A stretch of 64,000 bases of DNA from Russula earlei (lineage: Eukaryota > Basidiomycota > Agaricomycetes > Russulales > Russulaceae): assembly GCA_025769875.1 (NCBI GenBank), contig JAGFNK010000144.1:1-64000 (forward strand). Direction: 5' to 3'. This document shows positions 1 to 9,617 of this stretch, in pieces (position 1 is the first letter of the stretch; each line of letters begins with the position of its first letter). Under the pieces are notes generated by a model that worked only from the letters and a program-made list of their open reading frames with translations, had not been told where the DNA came from and searched no databases. A program made the position numbers and the translations under genes.

Positions 1-129
1 TGGTGAAAATGGGGCTGCAAGCACCCAGATGTTGAGCTCCAGTCAGACTGCTTGACTCCAAGTTTGATGCTGACACATCATGTGTAACCCCATATATGTG
101 GATATGCAAATGACAACGAAAAAAATGCA

Positions 130-690
130 TATTAATTTATTATATACATCATATCACTTACATCACTCCTGTCACTCCTGTCACTCCCAGGAAATCCCGA
201 AATCCAAGTTCAAGTTCAAGATTCAAGAATTCTTGGTTGGTAAAAGGGGCCTAATATTCAGTTCCTGAAATGTTGATTTTTGGGTGCTAACATGGGTGCA
301 AAATTTTGAACTGCCATATCTCAACTGTTTCTCAATCATTTGACTTGAGACTTCAACAGTGGTATCTCATGTACTGTATCTAGGTGCAGCTCAAGAGTTG
401 GGGTCCAATTTTTAGTTCTTGAAGTTTCAATTTTTGGGTGTGATCTGAGTGCAAAATTTTGAACTGCCATATCTCAACCATTTCTCCATAGATTGCCTTG
501 AAACTTGGACAGTGGGATCTCATGTACTGTGTCTAAGTGCATGCCAAGAGTTGGTGTCTAATTATTAGGCCCATGATACCAACCGAGAATTCTTGAACTT
601 CGAACTTGAACTTGAATTTTGGGATTTTCTGGGAGTGACTGGTGTGACCAGTGTGATATAAGTGACATCGCATATATGATAAACTAATAG
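130..690. repeat. Foldback MITE-like element with long inverted repeats
   Basis: The segment at about 140-242 reappears as an imperfect reverse complement at about 572-685; both arms hold the ATCAC...CACTCCCAG stretch, a run of TTCAAG repeats and a TTGGTTGG-like end. The middle holds two diverged direct copies of a unit of about 150 bp (about 270-420 and 425-575), each with the block AAATTTTGAACTGCCATATC. There is no coding capacity. Long inverted arms without an ORF fit a non-autonomous DNA element (MITE/foldback). Exact ends and target duplication were not resolved, so the family is unknown. Confidence 0.65.
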
Positions 691-717
691 GTTTTTTTTT
701 AATATGAATTTTTATTC

Positions 718-800
718 ACTTGTGATTTGCATATTTGCTTGTGATTTGCATATTCACTTGTGATTTGCATATTTGTGTATTCGCATATTTGTGTGTGATT
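718..800. repeat. Short tandem TGTGATTTGCATATT repeat
   Basis: The motif CTTGTGATTTGCATATT occurs three times in a row at about 718-772 and then in degenerate form (TTCGCATATTTGTGTG) to about 800. It lies between the foldback element and the Myb/SANT-like gene, within the likely 5' region of that gene. No function is claimed. Confidence 0.6.
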
Positions 801-891
801 GCACATGTGTAAGCCCTTTGTCAGTACCTTTTTCACCTTCACTTCAGCATTGCCCCACACTTTATTTTCCTGATCCTGATCATCACCTCCC

Positions 892-2119
892 ATGCAGACC
901 TGCTCGTCAAGAAGCTCTGATTCTTCTGCAGAAGAAACCCGAGCAGATATCAAGGCAAGATGGACAACTGAGAAGGAAGCCGAGTTCTTAAACTTCCTCT
1001 TGGAGCACAAGGACCAAATGACATCCAACGCTATGTTCAAGGATCAAGTCTTCAATGAGGCGGCCAGTCAAATTAGGTCCCTTTGTAAGAAGGGTGGCTT
1101 CAAAACTCTGAGCTTGTGCAAGATGAAGTGGCAAAGGGTACGTGTTTCCTCTTTTCACTACACCTCAACACTGACACCATTCAACTAGATGAAGACTGAC
1201 TGGGACACCATTTCAGCAATCAAAAATAAGTCTGGCATGGCTTGGGATGATGTGACAGGAATGGACATATCAGCAGAAAATCAAAATCAGGCAGTGTATG
1301 ATGAGCTGGTTGCAGTGCATCTGTAACTCCTGATTTGTTGACAATATCTTACTTTAGTAGGACAAACCAGCAGTCAAGAAGTTCCACCACAAGGGCTGGC
1401 CACATTGTGAGGCCATGGAATCTCTTGTAGGAACAAAAACCAAAGGCAAACATGCGTACTGGGCTTCGCAGCCAACACCTCGTGCTGAGCATGCTCCATC
1501 CCAGCCACCTACTCCTGCTCACCTGACCCCCAATTTGTCTCAAGTCAGCGGCAGCAGGAGGGCATCAACTTCACCATCAAATACCTCATTCGACTTCGTA
1601 ACCAACAAGCGTAAATCACCTTGCATTGATGATATCCTGATGTCTGAAACATCTTCAGCTAAAAAACAGAGGGGTGACACCGTGGTGTCTGCTGTCATGG
1701 GTGTTACAGCGGTCATGAACAGAGTTGTTGATGTCTTTGACTCAACTGTCCATTCTCTTGGTCTCTCCCCACCCATGCCTGAATTCGCACCCGCACCCAC
1801 ACTCGCACTACCCGCACCCACACCCGCACCCACACCTGCACCCGCACCTGCACCTGCACCTGCACTCACAGGTGATACTGTACCTGGGTTTTTGGCACTT
1901 TCCAAGTATGCACGCCAGACACTGGCAGTCCAACACCTTGCCAGTGATATCAAGGATATCCAAATGGTTGTTGGTTGCCAACTGATGATATTGTCCCAGC
2001 ATTATCCCTGTTTGCCAATTGCGGCATCGGAGAGGTGGATGGCTACCTTGCACTTATATCCGTGGAGTCATCACGTGAGTTTGCATGTGGATACATATGT
2101 AATCTGGTGGAGAAAGTGA
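892..2119 (+). CDS. Myb/SANT-like DNA-binding protein (transposon-associated)
   Basis: Three exons (892-1137, 1189-1314, 1361-2119) give about 376 residues. The N-terminal 130 residues fit the Myb/SANT-like domain seen in large families in mushroom genomes: a W-T-x-E-x-E start, K-x-K-W in the third helix, then SGMAWDD, P-x-V-K-K-F and G-W-P-H. These proteins are thought to bind DNA, and many accompany PIF/Harbinger transposons, which fits the broken Harbinger transposase 150 bp downstream. The rest is low complexity, with a Pro-Ala repeat at about residues 250-275, plus a C-terminal stretch with no recognised domain. No stop interrupts the model. The second donor (GTGCAT) is weak, so the exon 2 end is less certain. 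It could be a transposon accessory protein rather than a host regulator. Confidence 0.6.
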
Positions 2120-2273
2120 AGCGAGCGTAAGCAATGATTTGTGTTGTTGTGTCATGTATGTGTATCCAAATAAATATTTCACATATTGTGAAATTACATG
2201 TGATGTGCCAAAAAACATTTCTGTCAAAAAGTTGCACGCTTTGTCCCTGTTGTTGTCCCCTCCCTCGCTCAAG

Positions 2274-2720
2274 ATGCCTGATAACCCTCATCAGCAATGG
2301 GTACAATGGCGACGCCAACAGCGCCAATGGCTCTATGTCATGTTAAATATGTCAACTGTTCTCCTACTTTGCTGCCAAGCATTACTTGAGCTCTTTGAAC
2401 CCCTCTATCGTCCTCCTATCCCATATCACACATCTTCATACACTGGGGCTAAGTGGGTTGAGGACCTACTCACTGGCCATCCAGAGTGCATTTGGACTGA
2501 GCTTGGGGTGCATAAAAAGTATTTATCATCCTCCAGCGGATCCTCCAATGACTTGGTATCTTATCATCACAACACATCCAAGTTGAAGAACAAATTGCTA
2601 TCTTCCTTTATACAGCTGTCACAAGGCTGCCATCAACACATGTTGGAGAGTGTTTTCAGCAGTCACCCCGCACCATTTCAAAGTAAGTATCTCTCAGGTT
2701 TCTTTCAGATGTCGTCTGAT
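2274..2720 (+). pseudogene. Harbinger/PIF-like transposase, N-terminal relic
   Basis: From ATG 2274 the frame gives the typical start of fungal Harbinger-like DDE transposases (WVEDLLTGHPECIWTELGV). After about 2515 the family pattern continues only in another frame (VEEQIAIFLYTAVTRLPS, then THVGECFQQS), so an A-run at about 2513-2519 carries a frameshift, and a TGA follows at about 2547. A GTAAGT donor at about 2682 ends the exon. The DDE catalytic core is missing because the sequence passes into a truncated gypsy element near 2740. The element is dead. With the Myb/SANT-like gene upstream, it probably was one two-gene Harbinger unit (inference). Confidence 0.7.
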
Positions 2721-2747
2721 GGATAGCTAGGTATTTTTATTACTTGC

Positions 2748-5700
2748 TTAGGAAGTAAACAATACTTCACTAAGTTTGACATACGATGGGGTTATAACAA
2801 CATATGCATTAAAGATGGTGACCAATGGAAGGCAGCATTTAAAACAAACAAGGGCTTATTCAAACCAATGGTGATGACTTTTGGTCTCACTAATGCCCCT
2901 GCCACATTCCAATCCATGGTCAATGATATCTTTAGAGAAGAACTCAATCATCATGACATGGAATTCCACATCTATATGGACAACAGCATTATTGACACAG
3001 AAGCATCCAAAGGATGGGAGTATCATAAAAAACTTGTTACTCACATCTTCAAGAAGCTTCAAGATAATGATCTCTTCCTTAAACCCAAGAAATGTCAATT
3101 CCACAAAGAAGAAATTGACCATCTTGGCATCATTATTGGCAAAGGAATGATAAAGATGGATCCAATCAAAGTTAAGGGAATTCACGATTGGAAGGCCCCT
3201 ACCAATCTACATGAACTATGTTCTTTCCTTGGCTTTGGGAACTACTATCGCAACTTCATTCCCAAATATCTGGACATCGTTCAACCCCTAGTCTGGCTCA
3301 CAAAGAAGAACAAACCTTGTGTCTGGGATAACTACACAGAATCATCATTCAATATTCTCAAGAATATCTTCACCTATTATCCTGTTCTTCGAAATCCAGA
3401 CTTCAACAAACCTTTCATTGTCGATGCTGATGCCTCTTCTTTTGCTCTGGGAGCCACTATATCTCAGCAATTTGAAGATGGTATCCATCCTCTGGTATAT
3501 CATTCAAGATCACTACTACCAGCAGAAAGGAACTACAATATCCATGACAGAGAACTACTCGCTATAGTATCTGTCCTTAAAGAATATCGACACTGGCTAC
3601 TTGGGGCACATCATGAAGTAACTATTCACACCAATCATGCCAATTTGGCCTACTTCTGCAAACCCCAGGACCTTTCACCATGACAAGCAAGGTGGATGGC
3701 CCTCCTCCAGGAATACAACTTCAAATTGACAACTATCCCTGGAAAATCCAACACTGTTGCCGATATTCTATCACAGTGACCTGATCACAAAGGAGAAAAC
3801 ATTCATAACAAAGCCATCACACTCCTACCTGATCACATCTTCAATGAGCACTTACAAAAGGCAAACATTCCTGAAGCTTGTGCCCCTATCCTTAATTGTA
3901 CCTTTGGCAATAACCAGGAAGCTTTTGCATGCAAAGCTTATTCACACAAGTCACTCCCCTTATGCACTTACCTGCCTGATGACCCCATTTTATGATGGGA
4001 AATCTTGAAGGAAGTCCATGATTCCCCAGTGGGAGGACACCCTGGCATCACTAACACTTGGGATCTTATAAGAAGGAAATACAAAGGGCCTAGACTTCGC
4101 CTCTTTGTAGAAGAATACGTCAAGGGATGCGCTAAGTGTCAAGAATCTAAAGCCATCACCACCCTGAAACATGCACCACTCCAACCATTTGATACAAATG
4201 TGTCAGCTGGCCCCTTCCAATATGTTTCAATGGACCTTATCACAGATCTTCCAAAATCCAGATCATATGATTCCATTCTCACCATCGTCAATCAAGGCTG
4301 TTCAAAGGCTGCAAAGTTTATCCCCTGCAATAAAACCATAGATGGCCTGGGCATCGCCATCAAGTACCTGGCTAATCTATTTCCATGGTTCAGAATTCCC
4401 AAGAGAATTATCTCTGACAGGGACCCCTGTTTCAAAGGAAACTTTGCCAGGGCCATCTGTAAAGCCACAGGGATCAAACAAAATTTGAGCACTGCCATCC
4501 ACCCATGCACAGACGGACAAACCAAGTAGATGAATCTCTGGATAGAAACATACCTAAGGGAATTTGTAAATGGATGGCAAAATGATTGGCACACACTACT
4601 TCCTATTGCTGAGTTTGCTCACAATACTTGGCGACATGAAGGCACTTGTTATGAATCAAGGCCAGGTCCTGGCTGAAGATTGTCCCATTTCACTCAAGAG
4701 AGACCTCTCTCACTCTGCATTGCCAACTCCTTTCCATTTCCTGGGCTACCCCTCCTGTGGTACAAGATATCGCTATTGCAAAGGCACTATAACATGACCA
4801 GGCACCTGTTTCCTAATCGGGTAATCATTGCGTGGCAGCCACATGGTCACTAGCCACCAAGGACCTGAAACAGTGGCACAAACTCTTAGAAACTGTTGCA
4901 TAACTCATCTGACATCATCAAGGCTCCAATGACATCATGGCTGACTGAGTGACTCCACAGTGACCTCATAGGCTCACTAAGCGCTCCACAGTGACATCAT
5001 AATGATGTCATTGCTCCACAATGATCAGTAATGCACTCAGTAAGCCTGAAACTTGACACAAGTAAGTTTATGTCTCTGTAGTCCTATTGGATGGTACCAA
5101 AGGGTCTAGAATAGTTCCAGTTCTTTGTAATTGACCCTGTATACTGTATATAAGCCCCAATGAAGCATGGCAGTCATCAGACTGTCCATTTGTGATACTC
5201 TCATCCTCCTGGGTACTCCCCTGCGACTGCTCAGTTTAAAGTCTACTCTCGTCTTCAAGGTACTCTTCAATGACCACCTTGTTTAAAGCCACCTTGCTAC
5301 ACTGGCCTCTAGCCTTCACCTTTGTCTCCTGCAACACATACCAGTCCCCATCTGGTACCTCCTTGTCGTTTGGCTCGTCCTCCTGTTCAACACCATTTAT
5401 GCTGCGTACTGTCTGTTCCGACCCTTGCCCACCTGCTCCTGAGTCCTTAGTGATCAGCAGTACGTGTCTTGACATCTGGACAGTCTTCAGCCAGGACCTG
5501 GCCTTGGTTTGTAACAGCACTAGGCACACACCACACAAACTTCTTATTAGTATCAATCCAACTCCCAAATGGACTACAATAGACATATCTGTTCCTGAGG
5601 CTGAAACATGTCTCAAAATCATGGAACAGGTACAATCCAGGGCACAGGAACAACTTCTGAAACACATTAAACCATCAGAAGAACCAAGAAAGCAGGACAA

Positions 5701-6135
5701 CTGGTGTGGCTGGATGGACATAATCTTGTGGTTAAGGCCCCATCAAAGAAGCTTGCCCCTTGGAATTATGGACCATTTGAAGTGATAAAACAAATCACAC
5801 CAGTGCTGTATCACATCAAATTGCCCCCATCAATGAAAATCCACAATGTGTTTCATGTGGATCTTCTCATGCCATTCACTGAAACAGGGGCATATGGCAA
5901 AGCCTTTACCCGACCACCACCTGACATTGTACAAGGAGAAGAAGAATACAAAATTGCTGCCATCATTAGAGACAGGAAGTACCAAGGCAGGACACAATAC
6001 CTTGTTCATTGGGAAGGATACCTGGTTTCAGAGTGCTCATGGGTCAATTCTGCTGACCTTCACACTCCGGCTCTACTCAAAGAATACTTGAACTCTAAGA
6101 CAATTTCCCCTGCAGGTGGACGAGCTCATGTATAA
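2748..6135 (+). pseudogene. Ty3/gypsy pol relic: RT, RNase H, integrase, chromodomain
   Basis: The order is reverse transcriptase (about 2748-3300; FGLTNAPATFQSM), RNase H (about 3400-3640; VDADASSFALGA), integrase zinc region and core (about 4000-4640; HPGITNTWDLIRRKY, SMDLITDLPKS, ISDRDPCF) and a C-terminal chromodomain (about 5930-6100; YLVHWEGYLVSECSW). This order defines chromodomain gypsy elements. The RT catalytic box reads YMDN instead of the usual Y-x-D-D, and stops occur at about 3681, 3777, 4005 and 4527, several explained by CGA-to-TGA change. The integrase is split by the insertion at 4647-5516, and the frame shifts near 5700. Gag, protease and the 5' LTR are absent, so this copy is 5'-truncated and inactive. 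Confidence 0.85.
4647..5516. mobile_element. LTR-like insertion (870 bp) inside the gypsy integrase
   Basis: The integrase frame breaks after a GCACT at 4642-4646 and resumes after an identical GCACT at 5517-5521, so this is a 5-bp target-site duplication. The insert begins TGTTATGAATC and ends TTTGTAACA, the TG...CA ends of an LTR. A TATA-like GTATATAAG lies near 5148-5160, followed by CAGACTGTCCATT, as in the other LTRs here. Unusually, the ends are also long inverted repeats of about 38 nt sharing AAGGCCAGGTCCTGGCTGAA. It has no convincing ORF. A solo LTR with inverted ends or a terminal-inverted-repeat element with a 5-bp duplication both fit. Confidence 0.75.
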
Positions 6136-6265
6136 AAACCCTCCTCCAGAACTCGAGATGGCAGAGCATCTTCTACAACTTGCTTGCCATCTCATCCACT
6201 CTACCTACCAAACTCCTTCCTCACCTCCATCACCTTCAAACTCTACCTCTTCTCACTACTGCCAA

Positions 6266-7220
6266 TGTCTCAATCCCCAGTTTATATTCCATCCTCACCC
6301 ATCCCAACCTACTCGTCCCCTGTCTACTGTCCATTGTCCCCAGTCCCACTTGTGCCTCCCCCGTTCTTGCCTACCCTTCCCCAACATTGTCCTATGCCAA
6401 TGTCAATGCCATCGCCTCCCCTACTCCCCAACTGGCAAGAAGGTCTTTACCCTTCAAGAACCCTCCTGCCTATGAGTGCAATGAGGATGACAATGACACC
6501 ACCACCCGAGTCTGTCTCTCCCCTCTTTCACCTTCCATCTCCCTCTCCCCAACCCTTCTTGGATCCGAGTGCAATGGCCTGGGACTTAACTTTTCCCCGA
6601 CATGCACTCCATCCCCATTCTCCCTTGCCAAACAATTTGAGGCCACCAAATTCTTTGACGCGCCTCGCCTCCCCCAGCATAGCCCAGACTGGATCCCCTC
6701 CTCAGACTACCCCCTCATTGACTTCACAGTCCCTGAATACCCTGGAGGGGTCATGTACAGGGCTAACTGGTTTCTCATCAAACTGGAGGCCCAACCAGAA
6801 CCCCTCATACATGCTACCCTTGGCAAGGGAGCCCCCATTTTCTCTGGAGTATTTGCACCAATCCCCGCTGCCTGGCCCATCTCAGTCCCCAATGAGGAGC
6901 AATGGGACATGCTCCTCTCTGACCAGCCTTACACCAACTTTGTCTCCAGGGCTGTCAACGATGAGAATGACCCCTCCCTTACAGCTGGAGTCAAGTCATA
7001 CAGGTACAGGATGGTGGAGATCCTCAAAAGGAGACAAACCATACACCTCCTCTTCACCCAAATACTCGAACATCAAGGCCACCTCAAAGAAGTCAAACAA
7101 ACCCTTGCTGCCACCAATACTCTCAATCAGGTTACCCTCAACCTCAGGTGGCAAGACAGATCAGATGAAGAAGAAGATGGTAGTCACCTACAGGAATGGA
7201 TTGTCAAGACTCACTGTTGA
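6266..7220 (+). pseudogene. Extra ORF of the gypsy element between pol and 3' LTR
   Basis: Downstream of the chromodomain the sequence codes in two overlapping frames. One (from ATG 6266) gives a Pro/Ser/Met-rich part with NWQEGLYPSRTLLPMSAM; the other holds a conserved-looking block from about 6640 (DWIPSSDYPLIDFTVPEYPG, then ANWFLIKLEAQPEP and a C-terminal helix with KEVKQTLAATNTLN). A frameshift near 6500-6640 would join them, so this copy is broken. Related ORFs of unknown function seem to occur after pol in other mushroom gypsy elements (from memory, not checked). It is not a known envelope-like gene and has no visible membrane segment. Confidence 0.5.
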
Positions 7221-7821
7221 ACTATCCAGTTCAAGAGCGAGGGATAAGCTTGAAGACAAGTTGATAGATGTCCAAGATGGCGTGGGCAAGAAGTAGAGTC
7301 CAAAGCAGTAACAAATACCAAAGAGGTATAGTTACTGGTAGAGTCGAGCAGGTACACAGGGAAGAGGCCAGAATGGTCACAAGGGGACAGTCCTTAAAGG
7401 AGTATCCGAGGGATAGAGAATGCCGTAAACAAATGGACAGTCTGAAGACTGTCCGTTACTTTATTGAGTGCTTATATACTACAAGAGAACTGCTAAATAG
7501 GGAACAAGTCATAACCTTGTTATCAAGCACAATAGGTGGATGAGTAAGAAGTCAGAGTACACTTACTGAGCATGCTCAGTCATGCTCTGTAAGCTGCTGA
7601 GTAAGAGGGCTCCTAATGATGAGTAAGAGCCTCTACTGTCCACGTGTTCACTGCTCCAGTACACATGCGAAGCACCTGATTCATTTGCTGTTAGTTAGTT
7701 TAGGGCTGGTCATTTGGGGACTTGTAGTTTGGTTCAAGGGATAGAGTTTGTCTATAAGGCCCCTTATATAGTTCTATTAGGGTCCTTAGAGTTGACCCTA
7801 ATACTTCTACTAAGGTCCTTA
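7202..7821 (+). repeat. 3' LTR of the gypsy element, left part
   Basis: It starts TGTCAAGACTC, overlapping the end of the extra ORF, and matches the first 620 bp of the complete solo LTR at 16137-17099. Compared with that copy it shows CG-to-TG and CG-to-CA changes, for example GTTGATAGATGTCC against GTCGATAGACGTCC. A promoter-like TATATAAG lies on the opposite strand at about 7472-7481. At 7820-7821 (TA) the LTR is broken by the 7.1-kb DNA transposon and continues at 14920. Confidence 0.85.
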
Positions 7822-8039
7822 CATCAGGAAAAACCGGTCCGGTCCGTAGACACCACTTAATTCTGTAGACACCATAGACACCATAGCACAACAACATACT
7901 ATGTAGTGCTCTATAGCATCGTAGTAAGTCTACATTGCTCAATGTAGTTCCAGTAGTTGATGACTATACTTATGTAGGCACAGTAGATAAAACTGAGTCT
8001 ACATATCACTATGTAGGATGATCAAAATTATGGTTGACT

Positions 8040-8172
8040 ATGGAGATAATCGGTTTTGTTACATTGCTTTATGGAGACGATCATTTTGTTACATTGCTCT
8101 ATGGAGACACTCGGTTCGCTACATTGCTCTATGGAGACACTCGGTTCGCTACATTGCTCTATGGAGACAGTT
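8040..8172. repeat. 30-bp subterminal tandem repeat
   Basis: A 30-bp unit (ATGGAGACACTCGGTTCGCT plus ACATTGCTCT) is repeated about 4.4 times in exact register; the copies at 8101-8130 and 8131-8160 are identical and the outer ones diverge. It lies about 220 bp inside the left end of the transposon. Subterminal repeats of this kind commonly bind transposase in CACTA-like elements; that role is inferred. Confidence 0.85.
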
Positions 8173-8199
8173 GGTTTTTATATTGCACTATGTATCTTA

Positions 8200-9617
8200 C
8201 TGATGTAAGGTGTGTTGTGAGTCCGCTGGCCCAGAAACTGATGTGACTTGTATCAGCACCTTGCACCTCCCGCACTTCAAGTTCCCTTTCTCTCGCTCTT
8301 GCCTCACCCCTTCTTTCCTCCCCACCAACTATTGCCACTCCTTTCCCCTCTTTCTCCTTCCATCTTGTGCTCCCCTTTTGACATCATCCCCTCACATTGC
8401 CCACTCTATGCCCAGGAAGGGCAACAATGGCTCAGTTCGATCGCCTCCAATGTCACTTGCCTCGCCGCTCAACGCCTCCCCCATTGGTCTTGGAGTCGGA
8501 GCTCGGCTCCTCCAAGCATTGACCTACGGCATGACATCATCGCTGTTTGCCTGCATCTCACCCTCTTTTGTTCTCATCCATCCCCTCTGCCACTAGTCTC
8601 CTCCACCTGCGACACTCTTCCCTTCCCCTTGTCATTATGCTCTTGCCCCTCATCAAACCCCTTTCATCAGATTCTCGCTCCTCTGCAAAATGCTATGAAT
8701 CATTCTTCTCACCCCCCCCCTTGCGTCTACACACGGACCAGTATGACATGTTCATCTTCATCATCACCACTCTACCCGAGTGCTTGCTGCCCACTGTGCC
8801 TTGCCCTGTTGTCATCGTCGCGCCACCCTGCGCTCATGGACTCACAGTCAGAGGAATAGGCTTTTGGTACGCTCTTGACTGATATACTGTACTGCTATGA
8901 ATTCCCATCCCGTCTTGTTTACTTACTCTCCAATTTCGCTAAACACTTGCCTCGTTCTGGTTAGTGTAGAATCTCTTATGCCTCGATTCTGGTTCACATT
9001 CCATCACGACATCATACTCACCTACTTACTTGTCTTGTCTCGCATCCTCTATCCCTCTGCTCTCTTGATTACCTGCTTTTCCTCTGCCTTTGCCACAGTA
9101 TTTAAGGACTGGTAGCTACGGTTTTGAATGACAGTTCTGTGCAGTCTCCTGCTCCCCCATTTTGCTCACTTCACTGATCAACAAACACATGAATGCTGCT
9201 GGTCTGAGGGAACTTGAAGCGTGCGATGTAACTAGCCATATCCACATTTCTATGAACTCATGGGCTACTCATCCATCATTCTCCTCATACATTTGAAACA
9301 TATTTCGATCTAGGTGCCTCCCAAGATAATACTTTGGGATGGCTTGTATATGGTGACCTTCTCTTGTCCACGACAAGGGAACTCGGTTTGAGCTAAACTG
9401 TGGGATTAAGACACAACTTCGCCATATTCACTTCACACTGATCACTTCCAAATATGGCATGTGGTTTTTAGTTGACAGGACGACTTGATGCATATGTGTT
9501 GTGGGATCCACATTGGTGAATGGACAAAACCAATGAATGTAAGCCAATGGATGAGGGAAAGCCCCTAGGTGCTTGGGGAGTTCAGAAATAACATGAATCC
9601 GTGCCAAGCGAAGCCCT
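8200..9617. other. Transposon interior without a recognised gene
   Basis: This 1.4-kb stretch follows the tandem repeat and precedes the transposase stop. About 8260-8850 is strongly pyrimidine-rich on the plus strand and opens long Pro/Ser/Leu reading frames that look compositional. A possible TATA-like TATTTAAGG occurs near 9099. No domain or conserved motif was recognised. Confidence 0.5.

Noticed and set aside
1540..1953. Minus-strand frame with a Gly-Ala repeat
   Set aside because: It is the complement of the Pro-Ala repeat in the Myb/SANT-like gene.
8248..8859. Plus-strand open frame of about 200 codons rich in Ser, Pro, Leu and Cys
   Set aside because: The region is a pyrimidine-rich tract that opens several frames at once; there is no domain, no conserved motif and no splice context.
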